From JAGQVA01 sp041391725 (GTDB taxonomy: Bacteria; Bacteroidota; Bacteroidia; J057): 64,000 bases of DNA. The notes under the pieces are model-generated. The model saw nothing but the letters and a program-made list of their open reading frames with translations, did not search any database and was not told the origin of the DNA. How positions within the stretch are numbered: the first letter of the stretch is position 1; every line of letters starts with the position of its first letter. Position numbers and translations under genes: made by a program. The stretch covers positions 1-64,000 of the forward strand of contig JAWKNL010000033.1 of assembly GCA_041391725.1 (NCBI GenBank). The letters run 5' to 3'. This document shows, piece by piece, positions 34,451 through 43,266 of this stretch.

Positions 34451-35269
34451 ATGAAAAAGATTCTCGTTCCCACCGATTTTTCTCCTGCTGCCCACAATGC
34501 CTTTGAATATGCGCTTCAACTGGCTGAAAGCACAGGAATGTCTCTGGAATTACTTCATATAATTCCTCCTAAACCCGATACAGGTAAATATCCGATGCCC
34601 GCCTGGCTCGAACTCGTGGATGTAGAGCGCACAGATGATGCGCTGAAGCATTTCCGGTCGTATGAGCAGGAAGTACAGGTGCGCCTCGGTCAAAAAGTAT
34701 CTGTTGAGATCGAACTTGTGACAGGCAACCCGGTATGGGAAATTATCCACCACAGCAAATACGCCGATTTAATTGTAATGGGCACCCAGGGAATTGAAAG
34801 TGCCGAGTCCAAAACGCTGGGTAGTGTTACCGCTCAGGTAATAGCCAAAACAAGCTGCTCTGTGCTGGTGATCCCTGAAGGCTCTGCTTACAAACCCATT
34901 ACCAATATCGTATTTGGTACCACCCTTGATGAAGAAGAAATCGAAGGCCTCGACCCGCTACTGGCTTTTGCAGAGACGGTCGGCGCGAAACTGAGTTTTG
35001 TGCATATTGAAGACAAAAAAGAAGGGTCAGATCTGTTGCGGTTTTCTTCGGTCGAACAGATTTATCAGATCAGAGACCACCAGCAGGAAGTCGGCTTGTA
35101 TCAGCTTACGCACACAGACATCATTTCAGGTTTACAGATTTTTGTAAACCATGCGAATGCAGAAATTATTGCCATACTATCGCATCACAGAGACCTGTGG
35201 AGCAAAAGCATTGCAAGGGATCTGGCATTTTATTCGTACACCCCTGTGCTGGTATTGCATCAGGGTTAG
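34451..35269 (+). CDS. Tandem-domain universal stress protein
   Basis: From ATG 34451 (MKKILVPTDFSPAAHNAFEYAL) the product is 272 residues with two UspA domains. The first has the nucleotide-binding end DLIVMGTQGIESAESKTLGS; the second is degenerate at its ATP loop. It is the first of four such genes in this region and the only one on the plus strand. Its stop codon overlaps that of the REC-CRP regulator by three bases (35267-35269 against 35266-35268). Usp proteins accumulate in starvation, redox or oxygen stress. Confidence 0.88.
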   Translation: MKKILVPTDFSPAAHNAFEYALQLAESTGMSLELLHIIPPKPDTGKYPMPAWLELVDVERTDDALKHFRSYEQEVQVRLGQKVSVEIELVTGNPVWEIIHHSKYADLIVMGTQGIESAESKTLGSVTAQVIAKTSCSVLVIPEGSAYKPITNIVFGTTLDEEEIEGLDPLLAFAETVGAKLSFVHIEDKKEGSDLLRFSSVEQIYQIRDHQQEVGLYQLTHTDIISGLQIFVNHANAEIIAILSHHRDLWSKSIARDLAFYSYTPVLVLHQG

Positions 35270-36321
35270 TACCTGATTTGCGAGAGTTTATCCGTATCCA
35301 GAATGCGTATTTCACTTTTCTGGGTTTCGATGATATTTTCCGACTTAAATTCGGAGAGAACCCTTATCACACATTCTTTGGAAGACCCTACCAGGCTTGC
35401 GAGGTTCTCGCGGGAAATAGGCATGGCGAAGGTTCCCTTTTCTTCCTGATACCGTTTTTGTAGAAGCAGGAGTGCATCTGCTACTCTTTTCCTCACGGTA
35501 TCATAGGCCAGGTGAAGGAGTTGGTCTTCTTTTTCATCGAGGTCGTGGGAAAGCAGCTTGACAAACTTGTGCGACACATCCCGGTTGTTGTACATGAGGG
35601 AGAAAAAGTCATCTTTCGGGATCAGCAGTACTTCGGTATCTTCCAGCGCCATTGCGGATTCGGCGTAAGGCGCATCCTGAAGAAGGGCGGTGTAGCCCAT
35701 AAAATCGCCGGCTTTAAATAGTCCGGTGATATATTCTTTGGCGTCTTCATTGGTGCGGAAGGTTTTGACTTTTCCGGAGTTGACAAACCACAGCCCGTGC
35801 GGATGACGCCCTTCGGAGAAGATAATGTCCTTTTCACGGTAGATTCGCGACTCCTGATTTCGCGAAAGTTCTTCCAGCGCGCTCATGCCCCGGGCTTCGT
35901 CGATAAATTTATTGATACCGTCAATATCTCTTTCTACTTCCTTGTGCAGCGACTCGTGTTTTTTGAGCCGCATCTCAATGGCATCCAGCAGTTCGAGCTC
36001 ATCAAAGGGCTTGGTAATATAATCATCGGCCCCGAGATTCATGCCTTTCCGGAAATCCGTTTTTTCGGCTTTGGCTGTAAGGAAGATGAAAGGGATTCCG
36101 GCGGTTCGGGTATTTCGGCTCAGCATGTGCAACACACCATAGCCATCCAGCTCAGGCATCATAATATCACAAATGACCAGATCTGGCAGGTTGTCCTGTG
36201 CGAGTTTGACACCCGCTTTTCCGTTTTCTCCGGTAATCACATCATAGCCGGCAAGCTCCAGAATTTCTGCTGTATTTTCCCGCATATCGGGATTATCTTC
36301 AATGAGGAGTATTTTTTTCAT
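35266..36321 (-). CDS. Response regulator with receiver, cyclic-nucleotide-binding and CRP-type HTH domains
   Basis: The 351-residue product joins a receiver domain (residues 1-120; KKILLIEDNPDMRENT, DLVICDIMMPELDGYG with the phospho-Asp, and the Lys of DDYITKPF) to a CRP/FNR body: a cNMP-binding barrel (about 150-265, EGRHPHGLWFVNSGKVKTF) and a C-terminal winged helix (MPISRENLASLVGSSKECVIRVLSEF). It lacks the FNR cysteines. It should bind a palindromic site when phosphorylated. The kinase gene just upstream overlaps it by four bases (ATGA), so they form a two-component pair. A perfect CRP/FNR-like palindrome is present at 40773-40790. Confidence 0.92.
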   Translation of the reverse strand: MKKILLIEDNPDMRENTAEILELAGYDVITGENGKAGVKLAQDNLPDLVICDIMMPELDGYGVLHMLSRNTRTAGIPFIFLTAKAEKTDFRKGMNLGADDYITKPFDELELLDAIEMRLKKHESLHKEVERDIDGINKFIDEARGMSALEELSRNQESRIYREKDIIFSEGRHPHGLWFVNSGKVKTFRTNEDAKEYITGLFKAGDFMGYTALLQDAPYAESAMALEDTEVLLIPKDDFFSLMYNNRDVSHKFVKLLSHDLDEKEDQLLHLAYDTVRKRVADALLLLQKRYQEEKGTFAMPISRENLASLVGSSKECVIRVLSEFKSENIIETQKSEIRILDTDKLSQIRY

Positions 36322-37982
36322 GTCAATAGCAGTTTTCGGGGTATTTTGATTGTAAATATAGTACCTTTCCCGTAGTTACTCACAAAGGAAATCTCTCCCT
36401 TCATCAGGTCTATATATCTTTTTACGATACTCAGGCCCAGTCCTGTGCCCTGTATATTAATGGCATTTTTGGCGCGGAAAAACCGCTCAAACATATAAGG
36501 CTGATCGGCTTCTGGAATGCCCATGCCCTGATCTTCTATGGTGAGCGTCAGCGTTTCGGCGTTCAGGTCTGTAGTAATGAAAATTTCCTTGTTTTCGGGA
36601 GAGTATTTGATTGCGTTTGAGATAAGGTTGAATAAAATATTTTTCAACAGGTGCGGGTCAAGTTCTACTGTAGTCTCTGTTCCTGTATGTGAATAAAAGA
36701 ACTTTTGCCCGGCTTTTTTCTGCTCTTCCAGTTCTTCTGCCAGTTCTTTGATCCATTCGGGCAGAGAAAAGACTTCGGGGTTGATTTCAATCACGCCTTC
36801 TTCCAGTTTGCTAAGGGAGAGGAAATCGTTGAGGATATTGGTGAGATGCCGTACATTGGATTTGATACGGTTGATATGCTTATCGCGCTTGTCGGCGTGG
36901 TCTTTGCCATCATATCGGGTAACCAGAGAGATAGAGGAGAGAATCGTGGCCAGAGGGGTACGAAACTCATGCGAAGCCATAGATACAAAGCGTGATTTCA
37001 ACTCATTGAGTTCGCGTTCTTTTTCCAGAGCAGTCTGAATTTTTTTCTGGTTCTGTAGCAGTGCCTGCTCGGCTTGCTTCCTTTCTTTGATTTCAACTTC
37101 CAGTTCACCGATTGCCTGTGCAAGTGCTTCTGTACGGGCTTCTACTCTTTGTTCGAGTTTTTCGGAGTATTGTTTAAGTTCGGCTTCGGCTTCTTTCTGG
37201 TGAGTCAGATCGTGGATGATTCCGGCAAAAATCTTTTCCTCCCCATGATCGACTTCACTCACACTGAGGTAAAAGGGGAAACGGGAGCCGTCTTTTTTGA
37301 GGCCGCTAACTTCCCTTCCAATGCCAATAATTTTCTGCTTTCCGGTTCGGATATAATTCTGGATGTATTCATCGTGTTTGTTGCTGTGGGGCGCGGGCAT
37401 GAGGATATTGATTTTTTGGCCCAGCAATTCGCCTTTTTCGTAGCCAAACAACTTCTCTGCTGCATGATTGGCTGATTCGATAATGCCATTCCGGGATATG
37501 GTAACAATGCCATCCACTGCATTTTCGATAATGGCGGTAAGCAGATTCCTGTTGCGCAGCAGGTTGCGTTCATATTTTTTTCTTTCCGAAATATCTACGG
37601 CAATGGCGACCACATATCTGCCGGCAGTAGTTTCGACCGGATTAAGGCTGATTTCCACTGGAAACTCTTCCCCGCTTTTCCGGAGGCCCAAAAGGTCTTT
37701 TCCCTTTCCCATTGGTCGGAAGTGGGGCGAATCAAAATACTGCGCGTGAAATCTGTCGTGGGTATCGATAAATCGCTGGGGGATAAGGTCATTCATGGGG
37801 TGACCGGCGAGTGTGCCGTTCTCATAACCGAAAATTGATTCCAGTTTGGGATTGGCTGCGACGATTGTACCGCTTTTGTCAATTACCAGCAATCCCTCCT
37901 CGCAGATCTGGAAAAGTAGCGCAATGGTTACATCCAGATCAGATTTTGGAAGTTGGGAAGGATTCAACGCATTATAATCCAT
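36318..37982 (-). CDS. PAS histidine kinase partnered with the REC-CRP regulator
   Basis: The 554-residue product has no membrane span. It has two PAS/PAC domains (VIDKSGTIVAANPKLESIFGYE and ITISRNG-type second unit IVTISRNGIIESANHAAEKLFG), a coiled coil, a HisKA with the phospho-His in MASHEFRTPLATILSS, and an HATPase with N box LISNAIKYSPE, G1 EDQGMGIPE and G2 QGTGLGLSIVKRY. All catalytic boxes are normal. The PAS domains resemble FixL-type units, but no haem-binding His can be assigned with confidence. Overlap with the regulator gene supports cognate function. Confidence 0.9.
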   Translation of the reverse strand: MDYNALNPSQLPKSDLDVTIALLFQICEEGLLVIDKSGTIVAANPKLESIFGYENGTLAGHPMNDLIPQRFIDTHDRFHAQYFDSPHFRPMGKGKDLLGLRKSGEEFPVEISLNPVETTAGRYVVAIAVDISERKKYERNLLRNRNLLTAIIENAVDGIVTISRNGIIESANHAAEKLFGYEKGELLGQKINILMPAPHSNKHDEYIQNYIRTGKQKIIGIGREVSGLKKDGSRFPFYLSVSEVDHGEEKIFAGIIHDLTHQKEAEAELKQYSEKLEQRVEARTEALAQAIGELEVEIKERKQAEQALLQNQKKIQTALEKERELNELKSRFVSMASHEFRTPLATILSSISLVTRYDGKDHADKRDKHINRIKSNVRHLTNILNDFLSLSKLEEGVIEINPEVFSLPEWIKELAEELEEQKKAGQKFFYSHTGTETTVELDPHLLKNILFNLISNAIKYSPENKEIFITTDLNAETLTLTIEDQGMGIPEADQPYMFERFFRAKNAINIQGTGLGLSIVKRYIDLMKGEISFVSNYGKGTIFTIKIPRKLLLT

Positions 37983-38050
37983 GTAATCAGTCGTTTTGGT
38001 GCGGTAATTTACAATTTTCCTGTAAGTACACCGGATAAAATGCGGGTGGG

Positions 38051-38950
38051 TTATTTCGCAGGTAAATTTTTGCGAATATCGACTTCTGTTTCAGCTTTAT
38101 TACCTGGTGGAGGCACGTGGCCCATTTGAAATATCCAGATAGGAACCTTTGCCTGAAGTGCCATCTTGCGCGTCTGGCTGGAAAAGAAAATCTGGCTGAA
38201 TACGCCTCTGTGATGGGTCAGCATGACCAGCAGATCTATGTTTGCTGTATCAATAAAATGGTTGAGCCCTTCTACTACACTGGGATAATCAACAGAATCA
38301 AAACCTATGGCATCCATGACCAGTTCGTGCTGATAGGCTTTTTCCAGAATATGCTGTTTAAATTCATTATCGGTATTTCCATTCTGTCTGATATGAACAC
38401 AGTGAACCCTGGCTTTCATTTTTCGTGAAAACCTGAGCACCTGCCCGATGGCCTTGATATCATCCTGCTCAAAATTGGTAGCATATGCGATATTTTCAAT
38501 CATCGAAAAACCTGCGATCTCAGGAATGATCAACACGGGGAAACACGATCGCTGGATAACGGAAAGCGAGACAGAGCCGAGCACTTTCTGCAATGCATAA
38601 TTTCCCCCCCTCATTCCCATCACAATAAGATCAGGACGAATCTCTTCACTGATGGCAAGAATTTCTTCCGTAACGGGCCCCATGGTGATTTTAAACTCAA
38701 GGGTCACTTTTCCTGCGAGCTCTGGCGCGAGGTCATTTTCCAATTCTCTGAAATGAGAAAGCGCGATGTCTTCCTGCTGGTTCATCATTGCTTTCTGAAA
38801 AAATGGCGGGGTAAAAGGTTCAAGGGTTTCGGGCGAATATACGTGCAGCAAGAGAATCCGGGCGCCAAACCGGGCGCCCAGTCGCGTTGCATACTGAAAC
38901 GCATGCCGCGAGGGAGGAGAAAAATCTATGGGAAGAAGAATGGTTTGCAT
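38051..38950 (-). CDS. Tandem-domain universal stress protein
   Basis: The 299-residue product starts MQTILLPIDFSPPSRHAFQY and has two UspA domains; the first ends with DLIVMGMRGGNYALQKVLGS, the ATP-binding loop, and PVLIIPE. It is third in the usp group transcribed from 40704, 24 bases after the preceding gene, and 68 bases before the kinase gene, so one operon usp-usp-usp-kinase-regulator is likely. Confidence 0.88.
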   Translation of the reverse strand: MQTILLPIDFSPPSRHAFQYATRLGARFGARILLLHVYSPETLEPFTPPFFQKAMMNQQEDIALSHFRELENDLAPELAGKVTLEFKITMGPVTEEILAISEEIRPDLIVMGMRGGNYALQKVLGSVSLSVIQRSCFPVLIIPEIAGFSMIENIAYATNFEQDDIKAIGQVLRFSRKMKARVHCVHIRQNGNTDNEFKQHILEKAYQHELVMDAIGFDSVDYPSVVEGLNHFIDTANIDLLVMLTHHRGVFSQIFFSSQTRKMALQAKVPIWIFQMGHVPPPGNKAETEVDIRKNLPAK

Positions 38951-38974
38951 ATAAGTAAGAGTTGGATCCGCAGA

Positions 38975-39805
38975 TCAGTGATGAAGTGCCAGCAGCGGGG
39001 TGTCGCCCTCCAGCGCTGCTTTTCGCGTCAGGCTTGTATGCATGATTCGCTCAAATATGCCGTGTGAATGGGTTAGGGTCACCATCAGGTCCACCGGATT
39101 TTCCTGTATAAATCCCTGAAGCCCTTTCCATACGTCGGGTTCGTGTAAGACAAAAAAGTCGATATTTTTTCCATGGGCCAGAAGCAGGTCTTTTTTGACC
39201 GCAGCGCTCAGTTTGCTCCAGGGGTCATCGGGTTTTTTGTTGACATGGATGCAGGTGAGTTTTGCGCCAAAACGATCGGTAAGATCAGTGACGATCCCTG
39301 GTATGGCGAGACCATCTTCTTCGAAGTTGGTGCTGTAAAGTATATTGCTGAAATTTTGGTAAGAAGCCGCCGCGGGGATGGCCCACACAGGGACTTTGAC
39401 TTTTTCTATAATCTGGGAAGTGACACTTCCGAAAAATTTACCTACGGCATTGCCTGCGCCCAGTGTACCCATGACAATGGCATCTGCTCCGGTTTCTTCC
39501 AGCGCATGCAAAATACCATCAATCGCAAATGAATAGGAGATTTTATGCTGGATGGGAATATCTTTACCCAGTTCACGGAGAACTCTCTGGGAGTATCTGG
39601 CAAATTCTTCTTTCGCCAGGCCCTCCTGCTCCATATTTACGCGGTCGATCAGTTCGGGTGAAATGTAAAACTCACCTGTCGCAGCATAGTGGAAGGTGTG
39701 AAACAATATGATTTCCGCCTGATATTTTTCGGCCAGGTGCAGCGCATAGGTGAATGCATTGTGTGCCGCAGGGGAAAAGTCTGTGGGAAATAGTATCTTT
39801 TTCAT
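38975..39805 (-). CDS. Tandem-domain universal stress protein
   Basis: The 276-residue product starts MKKILFPTDFSPAAHNAFTYAL, closely like the plus-strand copy at 34451. The ATP loop of its first domain is ADAIVMGTLGAGNAVGKFFGS. The second domain ends with DLMVTLTHSHGIFERI, conserved among the four copies. It lies 11 bases after the usp gene at 39817. Confidence 0.88.
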   Translation of the reverse strand: MKKILFPTDFSPAAHNAFTYALHLAEKYQAEIILFHTFHYAATGEFYISPELIDRVNMEQEGLAKEEFARYSQRVLRELGKDIPIQHKISYSFAIDGILHALEETGADAIVMGTLGAGNAVGKFFGSVTSQIIEKVKVPVWAIPAAASYQNFSNILYSTNFEEDGLAIPGIVTDLTDRFGAKLTCIHVNKKPDDPWSKLSAAVKKDLLLAHGKNIDFFVLHEPDVWKGLQGFIQENPVDLMVTLTHSHGIFERIMHTSLTRKAALEGDTPLLALHH

Positions 39806-39816
39806 CTTACGGGCGA

Positions 39817-40704
39817 TTATGCGTGAAAGGCAAGCAAAGGGATATCGGTGTAAAGCATCATTTCTCGTGTGAGGCTCTGATCAAAAAATTTATCCATCAG
39901 GTCTCGTTTCTGGGTCGTCATGGTGAGCAGGTCAATTCCGTTTTCATCTATAAAGCGGTGCAACCCTCTGACGATGTTTTCATGATTGAATACGTAAAAC
40001 TGTATTCGTCCTTCGTTTTCGAGGTGATACAAGTGCTCAAAGGCTCCCAGTTCGATTTTACTGTAATACGATTTTTCCGTTCTGATATGGGTGCAATAGA
40101 CTTTTGCATCAAAATAGGTAGCAAAGTCCAGCAACTGATCGATGACCCCGAATTCGCTTTCGTCCATCCGCATTCCATAAAGAATTCTCCGGATGGGTTT
40201 ATAGGTGCATTCTGCGGGCACTGCCAGTACCGGACAGGCAGATTTTTCTATTACTTTTGCCGTTACACTTCCCAGTATGCGCTCAGAAACACTGGCGGCT
40301 CCCAGCGTTCCCATGATAATCAGGTCGATATTCATGCTCCGGCTGAGCTCCGGGATTACTGTCTCCGGCAGCCCTGACTGAAGAATCGGCCGTACCTCCA
40401 GGCTTTTTCCCAACTGAAGTTGTGCTTCCCGCTGATACTCATGGAAAAAATGTATGGCTTTCTCCAGCTTTTCCTCTTTGAGCGATTCTACGAGTTCGCG
40501 CGGTATATAGCTGCTTTCATTGCTCAGATCCTGATAGACGTGAAGCAGCACCAGTGTCGCCCCCATCTGATCTGCAATATTGAGGGCATATTCAAAGGCA
40601 TTATGGGCTGTCTCCGAAAAATCGGTGGGGAACAGGATGTTTTTTACCCTGCTGCTTTCCCGTTGGCGGTTGCCGTATTCTATAGAAGGTTTGGGGGCAG
40701 ACAT
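39817..40704 (-). CDS. Tandem-domain universal stress protein, first gene of the operon
   Basis: The 295-residue product has an N-terminal extension of about 18 residues before VKNILFPTDFSETAHNAFEYAL, then two UspA domains with DLIIMGTLGAASVSERILGS as ATP loop. A later start near codon 20 is possible. The palindrome at 40773-40790 lies about 70 bases before its start and is shared with the divergent CcoI-type ATPase gene. Confidence 0.88.
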   Translation of the reverse strand: MSAPKPSIEYGNRQRESSRVKNILFPTDFSETAHNAFEYALNIADQMGATLVLLHVYQDLSNESSYIPRELVESLKEEKLEKAIHFFHEYQREAQLQLGKSLEVRPILQSGLPETVIPELSRSMNIDLIIMGTLGAASVSERILGSVTAKVIEKSACPVLAVPAECTYKPIRRILYGMRMDESEFGVIDQLLDFATYFDAKVYCTHIRTEKSYYSKIELGAFEHLYHLENEGRIQFYVFNHENIVRGLHRFIDENGIDLLTMTTQKRDLMDKFFDQSLTREMMLYTDIPLLAFHA

Positions 40705-40772
40705 AATCTTATAATTTTATTAGCAAGATAGAGCAGGTGGCTTCTCTGTAGAATGAGAATCTACAATGGCCA

Positions 40773-40790
40773 AAATGACTTTTGTCATTT
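40773..40790. promoter_or_regulatory. CRP/FNR-like operator palindrome
   Basis: AAATGACTTTTGTCATTT is a perfect inverted repeat, seven-base arms around four bases, with the TGAC-N4-GTCA core spacing of CRP/FNR-family sites. It lies midway between the divergent usp operon (start 40704) and the ATPase gene (start 40845). The REC-CRP regulator at 35266-36321 is the obvious candidate to bind it. Confidence 0.75.
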
Positions 40791-40832
40791 ACCGGAGTGC
40801 GATAGTATATTTTAGACCTTGAATAGCACTTT

Positions 40833-40840
40833 TATTTTTG
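40833..40840 (+). promoter_or_regulatory. Putative -7 box TATTTTTG for the P-type ATPase gene
   Basis: TATTTTTG fits TAnnTTTG and ends four bases before the ATG at 40845, the same arrangement as at 9567. TTTA at 40810-40813 could serve as a weak -33. Confidence 0.4.
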
Positions 40841-40844
40841 ACCC

Positions 40845-43253
40845 ATGCTAACACCCATTACCGATACGCAAAAGGATCTGGTATGCTACCACTGTGGAGA
40901 TAAATGTCCGCCTGCACCTGTCCTTTTCAATAATAAGACGTTTTGCTGCGAAGGTTGTAAAATGGTTTACGACATTCTGCAGCAGCACGATATGTGCACG
41001 TATTACGATCTGGAAAAACATCCCGGCATTACCCTGAAACCGGGCAAACATCTGGACCGGTTTGCCTGGCTGGATTTGCCTGAGGCAGAGGAGAAAATCC
41101 GTGATTTTGCAGACGAAACTAAAGTGAAGGCCACTTTTTTCCTGCCGGGAATGCACTGCGCTTCCTGTATCTGGCTGCTCGAAAACCTCCATAAACTTCA
41201 TCCCGGGGTGATTAGTTCGCGGGTGAATTTTCTGAGGAAAGAAATCTACCTCACCTGGCTCCGCGACAAAATTTCGCTACGCCAACTGGTCGAACTCCTC
41301 GCTTCCGTAGGTTATGAGCCAGAAATTAACCTCAGCCACCTCGACAAAAAAGCAACGACTGCGGGAAACAAGACATTTTTTTATAAACTGGGAATTGCCG
41401 GATTTGCCTTCGGCAATATTATGCTTCTCAGCTTCCCCGAATATCTTGGACTGAGCTGGGAAGCGGAAACCTACTGGGGGCGGCTGTTTGGTTATATTCA
41501 ATGGATTCTCGCGCTTCCTGTGTTTTTTTACAGCAGTTCCATATTTTTTCAGTCAGCCTATCTCGGCCTTCGCCAGAAAAACCTCAATATCGACGTGCCC
41601 ATCGCTCTGGGTATTCTGGCTCTGTTTGTCAGGAGTACATACGAAATTTTCGTCCTCGATACCGCTGGTTACCTCGACTCGCTGGCAGGTCTGGTATTTT
41701 TTCTTCTGAGTGGTCGCTGGTTTCAGCAAAAAACCTATGATGCGCTTTCTTTTGAACGCGATTATAAGGCGTATTTTCCGGTTGCTGCTACCCGCACGGT
41801 GAACGGCGAAACGCAGAAAGTAATGCTTTCCGAGCTTCAGACCGGTGACCGTATTGTCGTAAGAAATCAGGAACTGGTTCCCGCAGATGCGCTACTGCTT
41901 TCGCCCGAAACCCGTATCGATTACAGTTTTGTCACGGGCGAATCGCTGCCGGTAACCGTAAAAGCTGGCGAGCTTGTATATGCCGGAGGCAGGCAGGCAG
42001 GCGTTTCGGCAGAACTGGTGCTGGTAAAGGATGTGTCGCAGAGTTATCTGACCCAACTCTGGAATCAGGATGTTTTTCAGGGAGAGCAGAAAACCCGGAT
42101 GGACAACCTCACCGACCGGTTTGGCCGGTGGTTTACCTTTGCCATACTGGGAATTGCGTTTGTGGCAGCAGGTTACTGGATGTTTGTGGATCCTTCCCGC
42201 GCACCGGCTGTGTTTACCGCCGTGCTTATTGTCGCCTGCCCGTGTGCCCTGGCAATGGCTGCTCCCATTACCTTTGGCAATACCCTCCGGATGATGGGCC
42301 GGTGGAAATGTTATCTCAAAAACAGCCGGGTGATTGAGGTACTGTCAGGAATCTCTCATGTGGTTTTTGACAAAACCGGAACCATTACCCGTTCGGGGGA
42401 GATGTCGGTTCACTGGGAGAATGGCGCACTTTCGCCTGGTAATCAAACCCTGGTTCGTTCTCTGGTAAGGCATAGCGTACACCCGGTGAGCCAGGCGATT
42501 TACGGTTCGCTGCAGGGCGATGACCAACTGCCGGTTTCTGATTGGGAGGAAAAAACCGGAGAAGGAATTGCCGGAGTGGTGAATGGGGTGAGGGTGAGAA
42601 TCGGAAAATACGAATATGTAACCGGCGACCGGGCGTCTGCGCCTTCGCAGGGTACTTATATTTCCCTCAATGATAAAGTTGCCGGCCATATACGTATGGG
42701 GCATCGTTTCAGGGAAGGGCTGGAGAAGGTAATTGCGGAGGTAAGTCCGCGGCAAATCTCACTTCTGACCGGAGATAATGATGCAGAAGCGGAAGATCTG
42801 AAAGCGCTTTTGGGGAACGAAACTGCCATGGCCTTCCGGCAGTCGCCGGAAGACAAGCTTCGGTTTATCGAAAACCTCCAGCACAGCGGTGCAAAAGTAA
42901 TGATGATCGGCGACGGGCTCAATGACGCCGGTGCGCTCCGGCAGGCAGACGCGGGAATAGCCATTTCTGAGAATATCAATCATTTCTCCCCTGCCTGCGA
43001 TGCCATTCTTGATGCATCAGCTTTTGAACTGATACCACAGATTCTCCAATACGCACGCACCAGCCTTCGCCTGGTGAAATGGGGAATAGCGATTTCCCTG
43101 GCCTATAATGTCGTTGGTCTCAGTTTTGCCGTACAAGGTGCACTTTCGCCAGTCGTTGCGGCCATTCTTATGCCTGTAAGCTCTGTTTCCATTATTGTCT
43201 TCGGGCTCGCAGGCTCCTATCTGGCAGCTAAAAAATATGAAAAATCGCTGTAA
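40845..43253 (+). CDS. ccoI: CcoI/FixI-type copper-translocating P-type ATPase
   Basis: The 802-residue product starts with the cysteine-rich domain typical of CcoI (CYHCGDKCPPAP, FCCEGCKMVYDIL), then an HMA domain with GMHCASCIWLLENL, eight membrane spans, the ion-binding CPC in VACPCALAMAAP, the phosphorylation site DKTGTITRSG and the hinge GDGLNDAGALRQADAG. CcoI/FixI moves copper for assembly of cbb3-type cytochrome oxidase, an enzyme of low-oxygen respiration. In many Bacteroidota ccoI leads a ccoSNOPG operon; here no such gene follows, as the next gene is on the other strand, so the oxidase must lie elsewhere. The divergent palindrome links it to the usp/REC-CRP module. Confidence 0.92.
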   Translation: MLTPITDTQKDLVCYHCGDKCPPAPVLFNNKTFCCEGCKMVYDILQQHDMCTYYDLEKHPGITLKPGKHLDRFAWLDLPEAEEKIRDFADETKVKATFFLPGMHCASCIWLLENLHKLHPGVISSRVNFLRKEIYLTWLRDKISLRQLVELLASVGYEPEINLSHLDKKATTAGNKTFFYKLGIAGFAFGNIMLLSFPEYLGLSWEAETYWGRLFGYIQWILALPVFFYSSSIFFQSAYLGLRQKNLNIDVPIALGILALFVRSTYEIFVLDTAGYLDSLAGLVFFLLSGRWFQQKTYDALSFERDYKAYFPVAATRTVNGETQKVMLSELQTGDRIVVRNQELVPADALLLSPETRIDYSFVTGESLPVTVKAGELVYAGGRQAGVSAELVLVKDVSQSYLTQLWNQDVFQGEQKTRMDNLTDRFGRWFTFAILGIAFVAAGYWMFVDPSRAPAVFTAVLIVACPCALAMAAPITFGNTLRMMGRWKCYLKNSRVIEVLSGISHVVFDKTGTITRSGEMSVHWENGALSPGNQTLVRSLVRHSVHPVSQAIYGSLQGDDQLPVSDWEEKTGEGIAGVVNGVRVRIGKYEYVTGDRASAPSQGTYISLNDKVAGHIRMGHRFREGLEKVIAEVSPRQISLLTGDNDAEAEDLKALLGNETAMAFRQSPEDKLRFIENLQHSGAKVMMIGDGLNDAGALRQADAGIAISENINHFSPACDAILDASAFELIPQILQYARTSLRLVKWGIAISLAYNVVGLSFAVQGALSPVVAAILMPVSSVSIIVFGLAGSYLAAKKYEKSL

Positions 43254-43266
43254 ATAGTTCCGCTTT

